In this document: positions 1-9,498 of the stretch, one piece after another
Position numbering within the stretch: position 1 is the first letter of the stretch
Layout of the letters: each line of letters opens with the position of its first letter
Assembly: GCA_002432865.1 (NCBI GenBank)
Contig: DJGX01000009.1
Span: 1-64,000 of the forward strand
From: Cloacimonetes bacterium UBA5835
GTDB taxonomy: Bacteria > Cloacimonadota > Cloacimonadia > Cloacimonadales > Cloacimonadaceae
DNA: 64,000 nt
Direction: 5' to 3'
Made by a program: the position numbers and the translations under genes
The notes under the pieces: generated by a model
The model's input: only the letters and a program-made list of their open reading frames with translations
Told to the model about the DNA's origin: nothing
Databases searched by the model: none

Positions 1-42
1 TTTTTTGTGGGAATGCCTTTAATGTTGCCCTATGGAGGTTAT

Positions 43-252
43 ATGCCTAACAAAGAGATTGGCGAGAGATTGGGAAAACTCTTAAAAACAATGCACTTAA
101 AGAACTACCAGTTTGCTGAAAAATTTGGTATTTCCAACGCATCATTGGCACGTTACAAATCGGGAGATCGGCTCCCTGAACCCCAACTTCTACTGGATTT
201 ATGTAAGGCCAGAGTATTCTTGAAGCCAAGCGGGCCATTGATACCGAGGTAG
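43..252 (+). pseudogene. Truncated XRE-family helix-turn-helix repressor remnant
   Basis: Starts at ATG 43, which has a good Shine-Dalgarno (ggaggt, 34-39) just upstream; an in-frame GTG at 7 is less likely. The first ~55 residues look like a lambda-Cro/XRE helix-turn-helix: IGERLGKLLK, then a recognition-helix region around ISNASLARYKSG. After LLLDLCKA (about base 207) similarity to the family stops and the frame runs into unrelated codons to a stop at 252. The break falls where the opposing lysozyme remnant also ends, so a deletion probably joined two prophage genes. Whether the short product still binds DNA is unknown. The XRE fold call is by eye from the motif pattern. Confidence 0.6.
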
Positions 253-557
253 CAGGGTTCCCGCAAAGGAGCGAAGCGGCTTTGTGGGATGCTTATGCAC
301 ATGTTCAGCAGCACAGACTTACGGACTTCATCCAGGGGATTGTATATTTCAGGAATCTCATCTAACAGCTGCTCTTCACAGTTACTAATGTCATTGGATA
401 GCAGTTCGTAGGCTTCGGATTGGGATATCCCACAGTCATCGAGATTGCGACCGATGCCGATAGTCAATCTGCCTGCGGTGCAGCGGTAAGGTTTTAACCG
501 CAAACCTTCATGTCTAACTAATTGTTCTTTGATGCGTTCCAGTAGCTTGGCTTCCAT
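153..557 (-). pseudogene. Phage lysozyme (T4 type, GH24) remnant with internal insertion
   Basis: The N-terminal ~90 residues are clearly a T4-type endolysin that cleaves peptidoglycan: RHEGLRLKPYRCTAG and LTIGIGRNLDD hold the catalytic Glu17 and the conserved Thr32. The position of T4 Asp20 is Cys26 here, a variant I recall in other phage lysozymes. After LLNMC about 15 residues encoded by a palindromic segment (see 260-288) interrupt the domain. Homology then resumes with LGINGPLGFKNTLALHK and ends abruptly near base 205, where the truncated XRE gene begins. The 3' third of the domain is missing. Start ATG at 557 follows aaggaga. Inferred to be a decaying prophage relic and inactive. Confidence 0.75.
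260..288. repeat. Small palindromic insertion inside the lysozyme remnant
   Basis: CCCGCAAAG (260-268) pairs with CTTTGTGGG (280-288), with one G-U pair and an 11-nt loop, gagcgaagcgg. It is more GC-rich than its surroundings. It lies exactly where the lysozyme reading frame carries about 15 extra residues, and the frame stays open across it. This resembles small palindromic elements that insert in frame into genes, but I cannot see other copies in the window. Confidence 0.5.
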
Positions 558-859
558 CGTATCTCCTTGCGAGTCGTATTGGATACTCTATCCGGAGCAA
601 GGAAGCCACTACCCCGTATTAATACAAATACGGATGCATAACGATGCGAAAGAATTTGGTTATTGTTTTTTTATTTGCTTTTTCTTGGCTTTGGGTTATT
701 TTATTTTTAATTGAGAGTTGAGGTCTGCCATGTGGTATTGGTTTTAGTTAAATAATACCCAGAGTTATGTTTAAAAATATCAGGGATTAGACTATTATAG
801 GATGTATGAATGTATCCTTTTGGCACTAAGAAACAAGAACAAAGTATATTGGAGTGATT
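558..859. other. Divergent intergenic region
   Basis: AT-rich DNA between the leftward lysozyme remnant and the rightward FG-GAP gene. It must hold the promoter of the latter, but no convincing -35/-10 pair stands out. No RNA gene or repeat was seen. Confidence 0.4.
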
Positions 860-2437
860 ATGCTGAAAGTAGTTATATTTTTGGTCTTTTGCAGTTTGGC
901 AGGGTCCGTTTATTCGCAATCCCCAATGCAATTATTGGTTTCTATTGAATCTCCCTTTGAAAGTGATACAAATAGCTGGGGTGGGAATGTTAAAGGCAAC
1001 GGAGATATAAATGGCGATGGATACAATGATATTGTGTTGGCTGGTCAGCCTCTCGGAAGTGGAAATGGACGTAGAGATGTATACATCTATCTGGGAGGAA
1101 GCTTAGTAAACACAGCCCCCGATTACATTATTCCTGATCCCGCATCTTCGACAGGATACTATAGTTCTTTCGGTTCATCAATAGCATATAATGGTGATCT
1201 GAATGGAGATGGATATTGCGATTTAGTAATCTCTGAACCTCAATACGGTTATGATCATTGGGGAAGGGTACTGGCATATTATGGTGGTCCGGATTTTGAT
1301 ATTATCCCCGATATTGAATGGAATGGACAAGATTATGGCATAATTACTTTCAATACTTGCTTTGGAAGAAATATTAATACAACTGGAGATTTTAACGGAG
1401 ATGGTTATGCTGATTTAGTTGTTAATTCTGCTCACCTGAATGAGATGCATTTTGGACAAATAAACGTCTTCTACGGAGGCCCTGGGATAGATACTATTAG
1501 TGATTGGCAATATACTGGAGAAGTAGGGGAAGCATTTGGCAATCCATTGTCAGTAGGGGACATTAATGGAGATGGTTTCAGTGACCTGGTTACATTTTCA
1601 TCGATTATTGAAGGTTATAGTAATCGGGCAATCAGAGTTTTTCTTGGTGGTAGCGAATTCAATAATCAAGCAGATTATTCCTATCAAGTACAACCACCAA
1701 CAGAAGTGGCTGATTTGATCATGGATTCGGATTTTGATAGGGACGGTTTTGACGATTTAATCATCTCATTGGAATATCAGAACGCTGAATTCTACATTCT
1801 ATTTGGATCGAGTCAATTGGATAATTCCTTAGAAATTATTCATCAATCACAATCAGTAAATCCCAGATCCATCTATACTTCTGAATTCGATAACCTAAGC
1901 TATTTCAGCTATGGAACTCCTCAATTGGAGAGCTTCAATTTCTATCAGTTTGTAGATCACGCTACTTGGGCACTGGCTTATGTAATCAACGAAAACTACA
2001 ATCCCAATGCAGCTCAGCAAGTATCATATTTTCTTGGGGATATCAATGGGGATGGACATAGTGAGATTATACTATCTAACCGCACCGCAACCCCAGTTTT
2101 ATTTGAGGTGTTTACCACTGAGTATAATGGTAATGCAATAGATGATGAAATTATTACTTCTCCTTTACATCTCACTGCCTATCCAAATCCGTTTGAAAAA
2201 AGCTTGTCACTGACGTATGACTTAAATGAGCCTGGAATAATAAAACTTTCAGTTTTCAATATTAAGGGGCAATTAGTTGCCAGGATTGATGAAGGGTACA
2301 AGAGTGCAGGGCAAAACTCTGTTAACTGGAATGGAATGGATAATATTGGTCGCACACTACCTTCAGGAGTCTATCTAGTTAAACTATCAATTTCTGATAA
2401 ACATATTTTATGCAAAAAAGTAACGTTGTGTTACTAA
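860..2437 (+). CDS. Secreted FG-GAP (integrin-alpha-like) repeat protein with Por-type sorting tail
   Basis: Probably an exported cell-surface or extracellular beta-propeller protein; substrate unknown. ATG at 860 is preferred over the in-frame GTG at 854 because ggag lies 5 nt before it. A signal peptide occupies about residues 1-20, ending at VYSQ. Six calcium-loop repeats of the form GDxNGDGxxDLV follow (for example GDINGDGYNDIV, GDLNGDGYCDLV, GDFNGDGYADLV), typical of FG-GAP blades. The last ~85 residues contain YPNPFEKS, FNIKGQLV and SGVYLVKL, the layout of the C-terminal sorting domain used by the type IX (Por) secretion system. It sits 16 bp before the C25 peptidase gene, suggesting co-transcription and possibly co-export. 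Confidence 0.8.
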   Translation: MLKVVIFLVFCSLAGSVYSQSPMQLLVSIESPFESDTNSWGGNVKGNGDINGDGYNDIVLAGQPLGSGNGRRDVYIYLGGSLVNTAPDYIIPDPASSTGYYSSFGSSIAYNGDLNGDGYCDLVISEPQYGYDHWGRVLAYYGGPDFDIIPDIEWNGQDYGIITFNTCFGRNINTTGDFNGDGYADLVVNSAHLNEMHFGQINVFYGGPGIDTISDWQYTGEVGEAFGNPLSVGDINGDGFSDLVTFSSIIEGYSNRAIRVFLGGSEFNNQADYSYQVQPPTEVADLIMDSDFDRDGFDDLIISLEYQNAEFYILFGSSQLDNSLEIIHQSQSVNPRSIYTSEFDNLSYFSYGTPQLESFNFYQFVDHATWALAYVINENYNPNAAQQVSYFLGDINGDGHSEIILSNRTATPVLFEVFTTEYNGNAIDDEIITSPLHLTAYPNPFEKSLSLTYDLNEPGIIKLSVFNIKGQLVARIDEGYKSAGQNSVNWNGMDNIGRTLPSGVYLVKLSISDKHILCKKVTLCY

Positions 2438-2453
2438 TTATCAAGGAGGAAAG

Positions 2454-5400
2454 ATGAAACACATGTTTTTTGTTGTCGCAGTCTGCATATTGTTTGTTCC
2501 AGCAATGGGGGTAAGCTACAGTGGGAGTTTTGGGGTGTCAGATATTCAATTCTCAATCGGAGAAAGAGGGTATGATTCAGTTAGGATGAATGGATTAGAA
2601 AACATTAAAGTAGTAGGTGCTCCTCAGGTGCCAGTAAAGCTATTAAACTTTATTATCCCACCTGGAATGGATGTTGATAATATATCTATTGTTTCCAATA
2701 CTCAAATACTTTCAAATGCGTATAATTTAATCCCTGTGCAACCTCAGATACCCACTTCAGACGAATGGCAACCGGGACCATTCGTAGAACCAGATAGTAC
2801 TTACTACACAATGTCAGTTTACCCACCGACATCCGCAGAAGTTCTGAATTATGGGTACTTCGATGGAAATGCACGAATAGCTACTATAGCAATTTATCCT
2901 CTTCAGTATATGCCACAATCGAAGCAGATAGTATTGAACTCTTCAATAGGTTTTAACCTCTCGTTCAAAGCTTCCTCACAGATTGCAGTATATCCTACGA
3001 AAAGAACAAGTTATCTACAAGAAAAATACAATGCACTCCTCAGCAATATCGTTGAGAATCCAGAAGACATTCAGATGTATTATTCACAACCGCCATCAAT
3101 TGGCTTGCTTCCGACGGAAGCTGATTATGTGATTGTTGCTCCAGCAGAATTGATATCCTGCTTTAACGACTTTGTGTCATGGAAAGCTGCTAAAGGTCTT
3201 CACATCTATACTAAGTCTATAGAAGAAATTATTGCTCAGTACCCTAACGGGGATCAGGTGGTTCCTGGATGTATAGGAATAGATGATGATGCTGGATCAA
3301 TTAGACAGTATTTGTTTGATCAATACTCTCAACATGGTCTTGTATATGCTTTACTGGTTGGTGATGATACGATTTTCCCCATTAGATATGGATATGGGGC
3401 AACCGACTATCCATCTATCCCAGCCGATATTTACTTTGCTGAGTTTGGAAGCAAATGGAATGTCGATAACGATAATATTTATGGAGAAGAATGGGAATTT
3501 CTAGATCGTATAAGCGAAATATTTGTTGGACGTTTATTGGTGCCATCATTATCTGGTGGAGCAGCGCAATTTATTAGTAATTGGTTTGAAAAAATAGTCA
3601 CTTATGAAACTAATCCCGGCTATGGCGATTATTCATATTTGACAAAGTCATTCTATAGTGTAGCAGACCAGATGGCTGCGGACTTAGAAACACATAATAT
3701 ACTTCTTTCACAAGTTAACCTACTTGAAGCCAATGGATTCCAAACAACAGTAATTGAAGAGAACCCGCCTAATGGTCCTCTCGGAACTCCAACGGGAACT
3801 GAAGTGGTTAATGAAGTAAAAAATGGTTATGGACTACAATCATTCTATGGGCATGGGAATGTAACAAGGGTTGCTGTTGCAACTACTAACTACAATACTT
3901 CAGGGGGGCCTAAGTATGGGTTGTTTAGCTCAGAAGAAGATGAAGACTCAGATTATGTAAACGAGATAGGCAATTCATTTGACAGTTTCTTACAGGATGG
4001 TAGATACTCGGTAAACTACTCAATGTCTTGTGATACAGCAGCCTATGACGAAGAATCAAGCTTCCAAGGCGGTGATAGGAATTGTATGGCTAGGGCTTTC
4101 ACAACAATTTTAGACAAGAAAGGTGGCCCTGTTTATCTTGGTAATACTAGAGCAGGCCTTGTCTACGGATCAACAGTAATGCATAAGAAATTTCTTGATG
4201 TGTTATTTCATACACAATCTGTATATGGGCAGTATAATTGCACTAATGTTGGCATTCCCGAAGCAGCATCTAAGATACTATATTATGACAAGTTTCTGTG
4301 GTTTTCACACAATCTTTTCGGAGATCCTGAGATGCCAATTTGGACTGAACAACCCAAGCAGATTGTGCTGAGTTATAGCACCCAAAACAACTCAATACAT
4401 GTTGTGAATGCTGAGACCAATGTAGCAATCCCTAATGCTATGGTTCATTTCTGGAATGCAAGTTCCTCACAATCAGAACTTCGAGTAACTGACTCAAATG
4501 GCAATGCTGTTTGTAGCTTCCCTTATACTGATGTTTCTGTAACCAAGGTAAACCATATCCCCTTGTTGAAGCATATCGTGCCAACAGGTGGGGAAGTATG
4601 GGCGACTAATCAGGACCTTAAATATGATGTCATAGTTCCTGCTGGTAGAAGCTTGACTATTTTGGATGATGTTAATCTCAGCATGCTTTCTAAAAATCGA
4701 AATGCGAGAATAATAATTGAAGATGGAGCGTCATTATACATTGATAATGCCACAATCACCGGCAAAGCAACTTCCTATGATCAGATAAAAGGCAATGCTA
4801 TCATTGTCTATGGTGATTTGACTATTGGTGATAATGTTGTGTTTTCGTCAGTCGGTGGGTTAAACTGGGATGGATTGTATATCGACAATCAAGCAAATAG
4901 CACTATTAACAACGCAACTTTCAATCGGTGTAACCTTAAGAAATTAAACGGAGACATTGTAGTTAATGGATCTACTTTCATTAATGCGGAGTTTATAAGC
5001 AGCGATGCTACCGTGTCTATCAACAATTCCAATTTCACTGGCTCTATTGATATTTCGAACTCAAACGAAACGAGCCTCACTGGGGTTACTGTTAATAGTC
5101 TCTACAGGAACTCACCTGCAATCAAAATCTATAATACTCCTCAGCTTCAAATTGAGAACGTAAATGTAAGTGGAGCTGGCGATGGCATAGAGATGCAAAG
5201 TTGCAGGGATTATTCAATTAACAACAGCTCGTTCTCTAATAACTCCGGTAATGGAATCAGTATTTATGAAACAAATGGAATGTACGGCTACGCTATCTCG
5301 GACTGTGAGATTACAGATAATGCTGGAGTTGGAGTAAGGTTCTACAATTCTATCGGAAATCTGACAGGATGCATGATTGCCAACAACAACAAAGGCGTCA

Positions 5401-6581
5401 CTGCATATAGAGTGAGTAATGTAACGATCGGCAATACCCCTGATAACGAAGACTCATACATTGGCAATAATGAGTTACAAGAAATTCTATTTGTAGATTC
5501 TGCTAATCTGTTTATCGACGGAGAGCGGAATATGGTCGTAGACAACGCTTATGACCCCATCACTTTTGATAAATACTTGATTCAGTGTCCAAACTTGCAA
5601 AGCAGTAGACCAATGCGGCTGAACTTCTGGGGATATAGGAACCAACATGATATAGCGATTATGCCACCTGAGAGTAGATTTTATCCTGAATGCATTGGAC
5701 CTGATGCAGGTGAGATTGGGTATTATCTTGATCCCGTATGGGATCCTGGCATTCCAAGAACGATTGACCAAGACAACGACGCAATCATATTTTACTCCGC
5801 AATTGATGCAGCTCTGGACGAGAACCCAACACTTGCGATTTCCTTGTTTAAGCAGTTAATCAGTGAATTTCCGGGCAGTGAGTTTGCTGCTGCAAGTGCA
5901 AAGCATATCTATGCCCTTGAGAATGATAAGCTTGCTTTGAAGGATTACTACTTATCTGAACCTAATCTGCATTATAATGGAGAAATTGACAAAATCATAG
6001 ATTATCTAACTACACATTGCAATATTAAGCTGGGCAATTATCAAGAGGCTATCGCTTGGTTTGAGGATGTGATAAGCAATCCCCCAAGTGAGTTAGATTC
6101 TTTAATGGCAGTTATTGATTTGGGTTACGTTTACATGCTCATGGAGGGAGATGACAAGGCATCCGTTATTGCCATGTACCCCCAGTTAAAGCCAAAATCA
6201 CTACTTGAGTTTGAAGCAAATCGGGAATCAATACTCTCAAATCTATACACTTCTGTTGAAAATCCCTACGGGAATGGGAGCAATACATCTTCGATAGTAG
6301 CAGTTGTGCCGGTTTTGGAAAGGAACTTTCCAAACCCATTCAACCCATCAACAACACTTTCATTCTCCTTGCCATCTGAAATGGTGTGTAAACTTGAGAT
6401 TTACAATATTCGTGGACAGAAAGTCAAAACTCTGTTGAATGAAAGTCTTCAGTCGGGCAGACACTCGATTGTTTGGGACGGCAAAAATGCTCATGGCAGA
6501 TCGGTCTCTTCGGGAGTATACTTCTACAGATTAGATACTCCAAATATGACCCAAACATCAAAAATGTTGTTGATGAAATAG
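2454..6581 (+). CDS. Secreted gingipain-like C25 cysteine protease with beta-helix and sorting tail
   Basis: A 1375-residue multidomain exported protein. In order: signal peptide (1-20); a propeptide-like region to about 220; a peptidase family C25 domain (about 223-625) with candidate dyad His467 in YGHGN and Cys526 in SMSCD; a right-handed parallel beta-helix (about 736-1006) rich in N-S/T turns; a TPR-like helical segment (about 1119-1240); and a C-terminal sorting domain from about 1290 (NFPNPFNPST, NIRGQKVKTL, SSGVYFYRL). His and Cys are 59 residues apart, against 33 in gingipain R as I recall it, so an insertion separates them. Start ATG 2454 follows aaggagg. A terminator follows the stop. 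Cleavage targets are unknown; a surface or secreted protease/adhesin is the likely role. Confidence 0.82.
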   Translation: MKHMFFVVAVCILFVPAMGVSYSGSFGVSDIQFSIGERGYDSVRMNGLENIKVVGAPQVPVKLLNFIIPPGMDVDNISIVSNTQILSNAYNLIPVQPQIPTSDEWQPGPFVEPDSTYYTMSVYPPTSAEVLNYGYFDGNARIATIAIYPLQYMPQSKQIVLNSSIGFNLSFKASSQIAVYPTKRTSYLQEKYNALLSNIVENPEDIQMYYSQPPSIGLLPTEADYVIVAPAELISCFNDFVSWKAAKGLHIYTKSIEEIIAQYPNGDQVVPGCIGIDDDAGSIRQYLFDQYSQHGLVYALLVGDDTIFPIRYGYGATDYPSIPADIYFAEFGSKWNVDNDNIYGEEWEFLDRISEIFVGRLLVPSLSGGAAQFISNWFEKIVTYETNPGYGDYSYLTKSFYSVADQMAADLETHNILLSQVNLLEANGFQTTVIEENPPNGPLGTPTGTEVVNEVKNGYGLQSFYGHGNVTRVAVATTNYNTSGGPKYGLFSSEEDEDSDYVNEIGNSFDSFLQDGRYSVNYSMSCDTAAYDEESSFQGGDRNCMARAFTTILDKKGGPVYLGNTRAGLVYGSTVMHKKFLDVLFHTQSVYGQYNCTNVGIPEAASKILYYDKFLWFSHNLFGDPEMPIWTEQPKQIVLSYSTQNNSIHVVNAETNVAIPNAMVHFWNASSSQSELRVTDSNGNAVCSFPYTDVSVTKVNHIPLLKHIVPTGGEVWATNQDLKYDVIVPAGRSLTILDDVNLSMLSKNRNARIIIEDGASLYIDNATITGKATSYDQIKGNAIIVYGDLTIGDNVVFSSVGGLNWDGLYIDNQANSTINNATFNRCNLKKLNGDIVVNGSTFINAEFISSDATVSINNSNFTGSIDISNSNETSLTGVTVNSLYRNSPAIKIYNTPQLQIENVNVSGAGDGIEMQSCRDYSINNSSFSNNSGNGISIYETNGMYGYAISDCEITDNAGVGVRFYNSIGNLTGCMIANNNKGVTAYRVSNVTIGNTPDNEDSYIGNNELQEILFVDSANLFIDGERNMVVDNAYDPITFDKYLIQCPNLQSSRPMRLNFWGYRNQHDIAIMPPESRFYPECIGPDAGEIGYYLDPVWDPGIPRTIDQDNDAIIFYSAIDAALDENPTLAISLFKQLISEFPGSEFAAASAKHIYALENDKLALKDYYLSEPNLHYNGEIDKIIDYLTTHCNIKLGNYQEAIAWFEDVISNPPSELDSLMAVIDLGYVYMLMEGDDKASVIAMYPQLKPKSLLEFEANRESILSNLYTSVENPYGNGSNTSSIVAVVPVLERNFPNPFNPSTTLSFSLPSEMVCKLEIYNIRGQKVKTLLNESLQSGRHSIVWDGKNAHGRSVSSGVYFYRLDTPNMTQTSKMLLMK

Positions 6582-6601
6582 TATCAAATTACACCATTAG
6601 A

Positions 6602-6624
6602 AGCCCGGGGCAACCCGGGCTTTT
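6602..6624 (+). terminator. Rho-independent terminator after the C25 protease gene
   Basis: agcccggg (6602-6609), loop gcaa, cccgggct (6614-6621), then a T run. A perfect 8-bp GC-rich stem 20 bp after the stop codon. It also separates this transcript from the leftward restriction-gene remnant. Confidence 0.88.
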
Positions 6625-7389
6625 CTATTGGATAATGGTTCCAATAATTTTATATATCCGTTCCTGAAGATCGATTGTCAATGCCATTGCAGTTACCATC
6701 CTGCAATAGTGGATGGGATCGGCCAAAGGATTGCCTTTGCGGTCTTTGAGGTATTTATGCAGCACCTGATAACCTCCTATGTGATAATTCCAGAGCTCCG
6801 GTGTTATGCCCTCAAAGTGTTTATCCGGGTTGATCTGCACAAAACCGCTGGTCTGATCGTACTTGATGAATTCCACCATGTCGTTGGAACCACTACCCTG
6901 ATACCGTGCTAAGGGAGGGCTTAATCGTGGACTCTTGAGTAAATGGATGTCGGCAAGCTCTTTGCCTATTTCTGCCAACTTACTGAAGAGTTCATAATCC
7001 TCTGTGAAGGGAATACGGGGGAAATCCATCCTTAGATATTGCGCAAAGCGTTCACGGTATTGATTGCTGTGCAGGATCGCATAGACATAATAGAATAGTT
7101 GCTCAGGCTGGAACTGAGGCCAGAGCTTGCTGAATCTATCTAAAAGATCAGGAGCGATATTGTATCCCCGCTCTGTGGTGGTAAAGATGTCTTCTTTATG
7201 CTCGTCAGGGTAGATGTAAAGAGGGGCTATCAAACCGCCTCCCCGATAAAAGAGATTGAAATCTGTAATGCTCTGAGAGATGGTTACCAGATTCCACAGT
7301 TGGTTGTCACCTACAGCAAGACCCTGCCTACCAATAACCACACCTACATTCTCGTCCAGCATATGCCTCATGACCTCGTTGCGCGGCAT
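6625..7389 (-). pseudogene. 3' fragment of a type ISP restriction-modification enzyme (C-terminal specificity domain)
   Basis: The 254 residues resemble the C-terminal target-recognition part of type ISP enzymes: PRNEVMRHML at the start, LYIYPDE, ERGYNIAPDLLDRF, LFYYVYAILHSNQYRERFAQYL, DFPRIPFTEDYELF, and GITPELWNYHIGGYQVLHKYLKDRKG. A complete enzyme is ~1500 residues with nuclease, helicase and methylase domains, all absent. The frame stays open only ~75 bases further upstream (to a stop near 7465) and that stretch matches the family poorly. No RBS precedes the first ATG. Inferred to be a dead remnant of a lost restriction island. Confidence 0.75.
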
Positions 7390-8111
7390 ACAGTGGAATC
7401 CTCTGCTATTTCCAGTGTAGGCTGCGTTTCCAAGTATCGGAGGGCATTCTATGTAGGGTCTGTAAGCTGTATTCTATGTGAGATGGAGCTGTATTTCTAT
7501 TAATGAAGATTCGTGTAGATTCATAATTAGATTGAGTTGATAGGCATCGCTATCTTTAATATACATCTCTATTGTTAGACTTTTTGTTCATTTCTTCCTC
7601 CTTAATTTTAGTCCACCATTTTTAATATGGCTCAAACAAACAACCCATCCTCCTCTCCTCCTCCTCCCGTCCTCAACCCGTCGTTAAGGAGGAGTGAAGC
7701 TTGGGTGGATGACAAGTTGTATATTGTTAACTTGTAAGAGAAAGCAAGGTTTAGATTAAAACTATCTTTATATATTGTTAATAGTTATGGTGTTAGTAAA
7801 TCTCAAGGGTTTCAAATAATCGATCTTAATGTGATTTTTTTATCTTGATGAATAATCCGCTATATATTGATAGTGGTAGTATCTCAAAGATTGATTAAAA
7901 ATCGGGAAAACCAATTGGATATGCGCAACAATTTCTAAAATAATACATAGGCCGCTATAACACAATCTAAAGCCAATCCTATTTATTTCCGCAACTCATT
8001 AACCTAAAAGGCTTCTGTGATATATGATATGGATTTGAAGGTTTGGGTGTAAACTTATATACACCTATCCCAGCTCTGAAATAACTCTCAATAAAAACTA
8101 AATAGTAATTG
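7390..8111. other. Gene-free stretch with a homopyrimidine tract
   Basis: No credible coding region. Mostly AT-rich, probably decayed DNA left by loss of the restriction gene. At 7649-7668 there is a run of only C and T (cctcctctcctcctcctccc), followed at 7688 by ggaggag, giving a weak inverted arrangement. A small inverted repeat GGTGTA/TACACC lies at 8046-8065 beyond the MFS gene, without a T run. No terminal inverted repeats of an insertion sequence were recognised. Confidence 0.45.
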
Positions 8112-9344
8112 CTAAGCCTCTGCTATGGTATTCACCGATTTTGGCTTTACCATCAAAGTAAAGTATAGTGTACCTAATAGACCGAAAGCCGCAGCTGTGA
8201 AAAAATTAATCTTTGGGTTTCGTTCCCACAAAAAAGCTCCTCCAAAAGCTGCAAAAGAAACAATCACATCCCGAATCATATAATAAGTACCAAAAATCGA
8301 TGCTTTGGCATCTTCTGGAGCAAGATCCATAATTAAGGCCTTTCTTGTAGGTTCGCCAAATTCTTTCAAGCCCCTAATAATAAAGGCAAAAATCATAGAG
8401 GTGAAATTATGGCAGAAGTATAATACTATAGGGAAAAGTGTGAAATTGGCAAAAGTAATAGCGATAAAAGGTTTGCGACTACTTCGATCAGCCAAATAGG
8501 CAATTGGGATATAAATTAAAATAGCGGTTACCATTTCGATAGTGGTTAAGATTCCAAATTGTAATTCATTGATATGATTATTTTCTACTACCCAAACAAC
8601 TACAAATGCATAAGGAATCTGTTCGCAAAAACGGACTAAAATATCGGAAACAAGCAAATGACGCAAGTTAGCAGAAAACCGACGGGAACTTTTAATAACT
8701 TCAGTTTTCTCCTTTTTCGGCTGTTCAGTGATAAATTTACTTTGAACCAATAAAGCTACACCTGCTAAAATAAAGGCAACGATAAAAGCATAACGGACTC
8801 CCTGAATTCTTCCATAGCGCAAAATAAGAGCACCTCCCAAAATTGGACCTAATGACATAGGAATGCGTTTTACAATGGAATTCATAGAAATCCCCATAGA
8901 ACGACGATTCACAGGAACTACAGAAGAAATCAGACTCATCGTGGCAGGTAGGGAAATAGCTGTCCAGGAAATAAAAAAGACCGCTCCCACTAAAACAGCT
9001 ATCCAGGAAGGGAAAATGATCACAATAAGATATCCAAACATAGCCATCAGATTGAATATGTTTAGAGCTTTTTTGTAACCTATTTTATCAGCCAACCATC
9101 CTCCCGGAAATGAATATAAGGCACTTAATAAATTATCCATTCCATTTAAAAGACCGATAATAATGGAAGTGCCTCCCATAGCTATTAAATATAAAGGGAG
9201 AAAACGTTCTGCCATTTTTTCTCCCATTCCTACCAGAATAACCATTATCAGCATTCCCAACATACTACTGTTAATTCCGAAGATAGATTTTACGCTACGC
9301 ATTATCCCTTTCTTGTTTCTACTGTCTGTTTGTAGTTTGTCCAT
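8112..9344 (-). CDS. Major facilitator superfamily transporter
   Basis: A 410-residue inner-membrane protein with about twelve hydrophobic segments, the standard MFS size. Residues 81-93 (GGWLADKIGYKKA) are the MFS motif A between helices 2 and 3, and a weaker repeat (AYLADRSSRKP) occurs in the second half. A charged central loop (EQPKKEKTEVIKSSRR) separates the two six-helix bundles. The substrate cannot be told; the overall look is of the drug-efflux/sugar-type MFS group. ATG 9344 has a weak upstream aaaaggga. It is a single-gene unit; the HU gene upstream on the same strand has its own terminator. Confidence 0.85.
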   Translation of the reverse strand: MDKLQTDSRNKKGIMRSVKSIFGINSSMLGMLIMVILVGMGEKMAERFLPLYLIAMGGTSIIIGLLNGMDNLLSALYSFPGGWLADKIGYKKALNIFNLMAMFGYLIVIIFPSWIAVLVGAVFFISWTAISLPATMSLISSVVPVNRRSMGISMNSIVKRIPMSLGPILGGALILRYGRIQGVRYAFIVAFILAGVALLVQSKFITEQPKKEKTEVIKSSRRFSANLRHLLVSDILVRFCEQIPYAFVVVWVVENNHINELQFGILTTIEMVTAILIYIPIAYLADRSSRKPFIAITFANFTLFPIVLYFCHNFTSMIFAFIIRGLKEFGEPTRKALIMDLAPEDAKASIFGTYYMIRDVIVSFAAFGGAFLWERNPKINFFTAAAFGLLGTLYFTLMVKPKSVNTIAEA

Positions 9345-9446
9345 TTAGTTGTCCCTTTTCAATTTAGTAGGTTATTGAAAAAATATGTGCTCAAAGATAA
9401 AATATAGAAGAAAGCAAAAATACCAAGTGTAATTTTATAGGTTAAT

Positions 9447-9478
9447 ACAAAAGGCAGAAAGCCAAAAGGCTTCCTGCC
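9447..9478 (-). terminator. Rho-independent terminator of the HU gene
   Basis: On the minus strand GGCAGGAAGCC, loop TTTT, GGCTTTCTGCC, then TTTTG. An 11-bp stem with one G-U pair, about 20 bp after the HU stop. Confidence 0.85.
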
Positions 9479-9498
9479 CATTTTGTAAAGTAACTGAA

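Noticed and set aside
7198..7503. Rightward open frame of 101 codons opposite the restriction-gene remnant
   Set aside because: It is antisense to a recognisable protein fragment, has no RBS and its translation shows no family features.
7649..7694. Homopyrimidine tract and ggaggag as a possible triplex element or insertion-sequence end
   Set aside because: The inverted match is short and imperfect, there is no transposase and no target duplication, and it lies in decayed DNA.
8046..8065. GGTGTA/TACACC as terminator of the MFS gene
   Set aside because: Six pairs, low stability, no T run on the minus strand.
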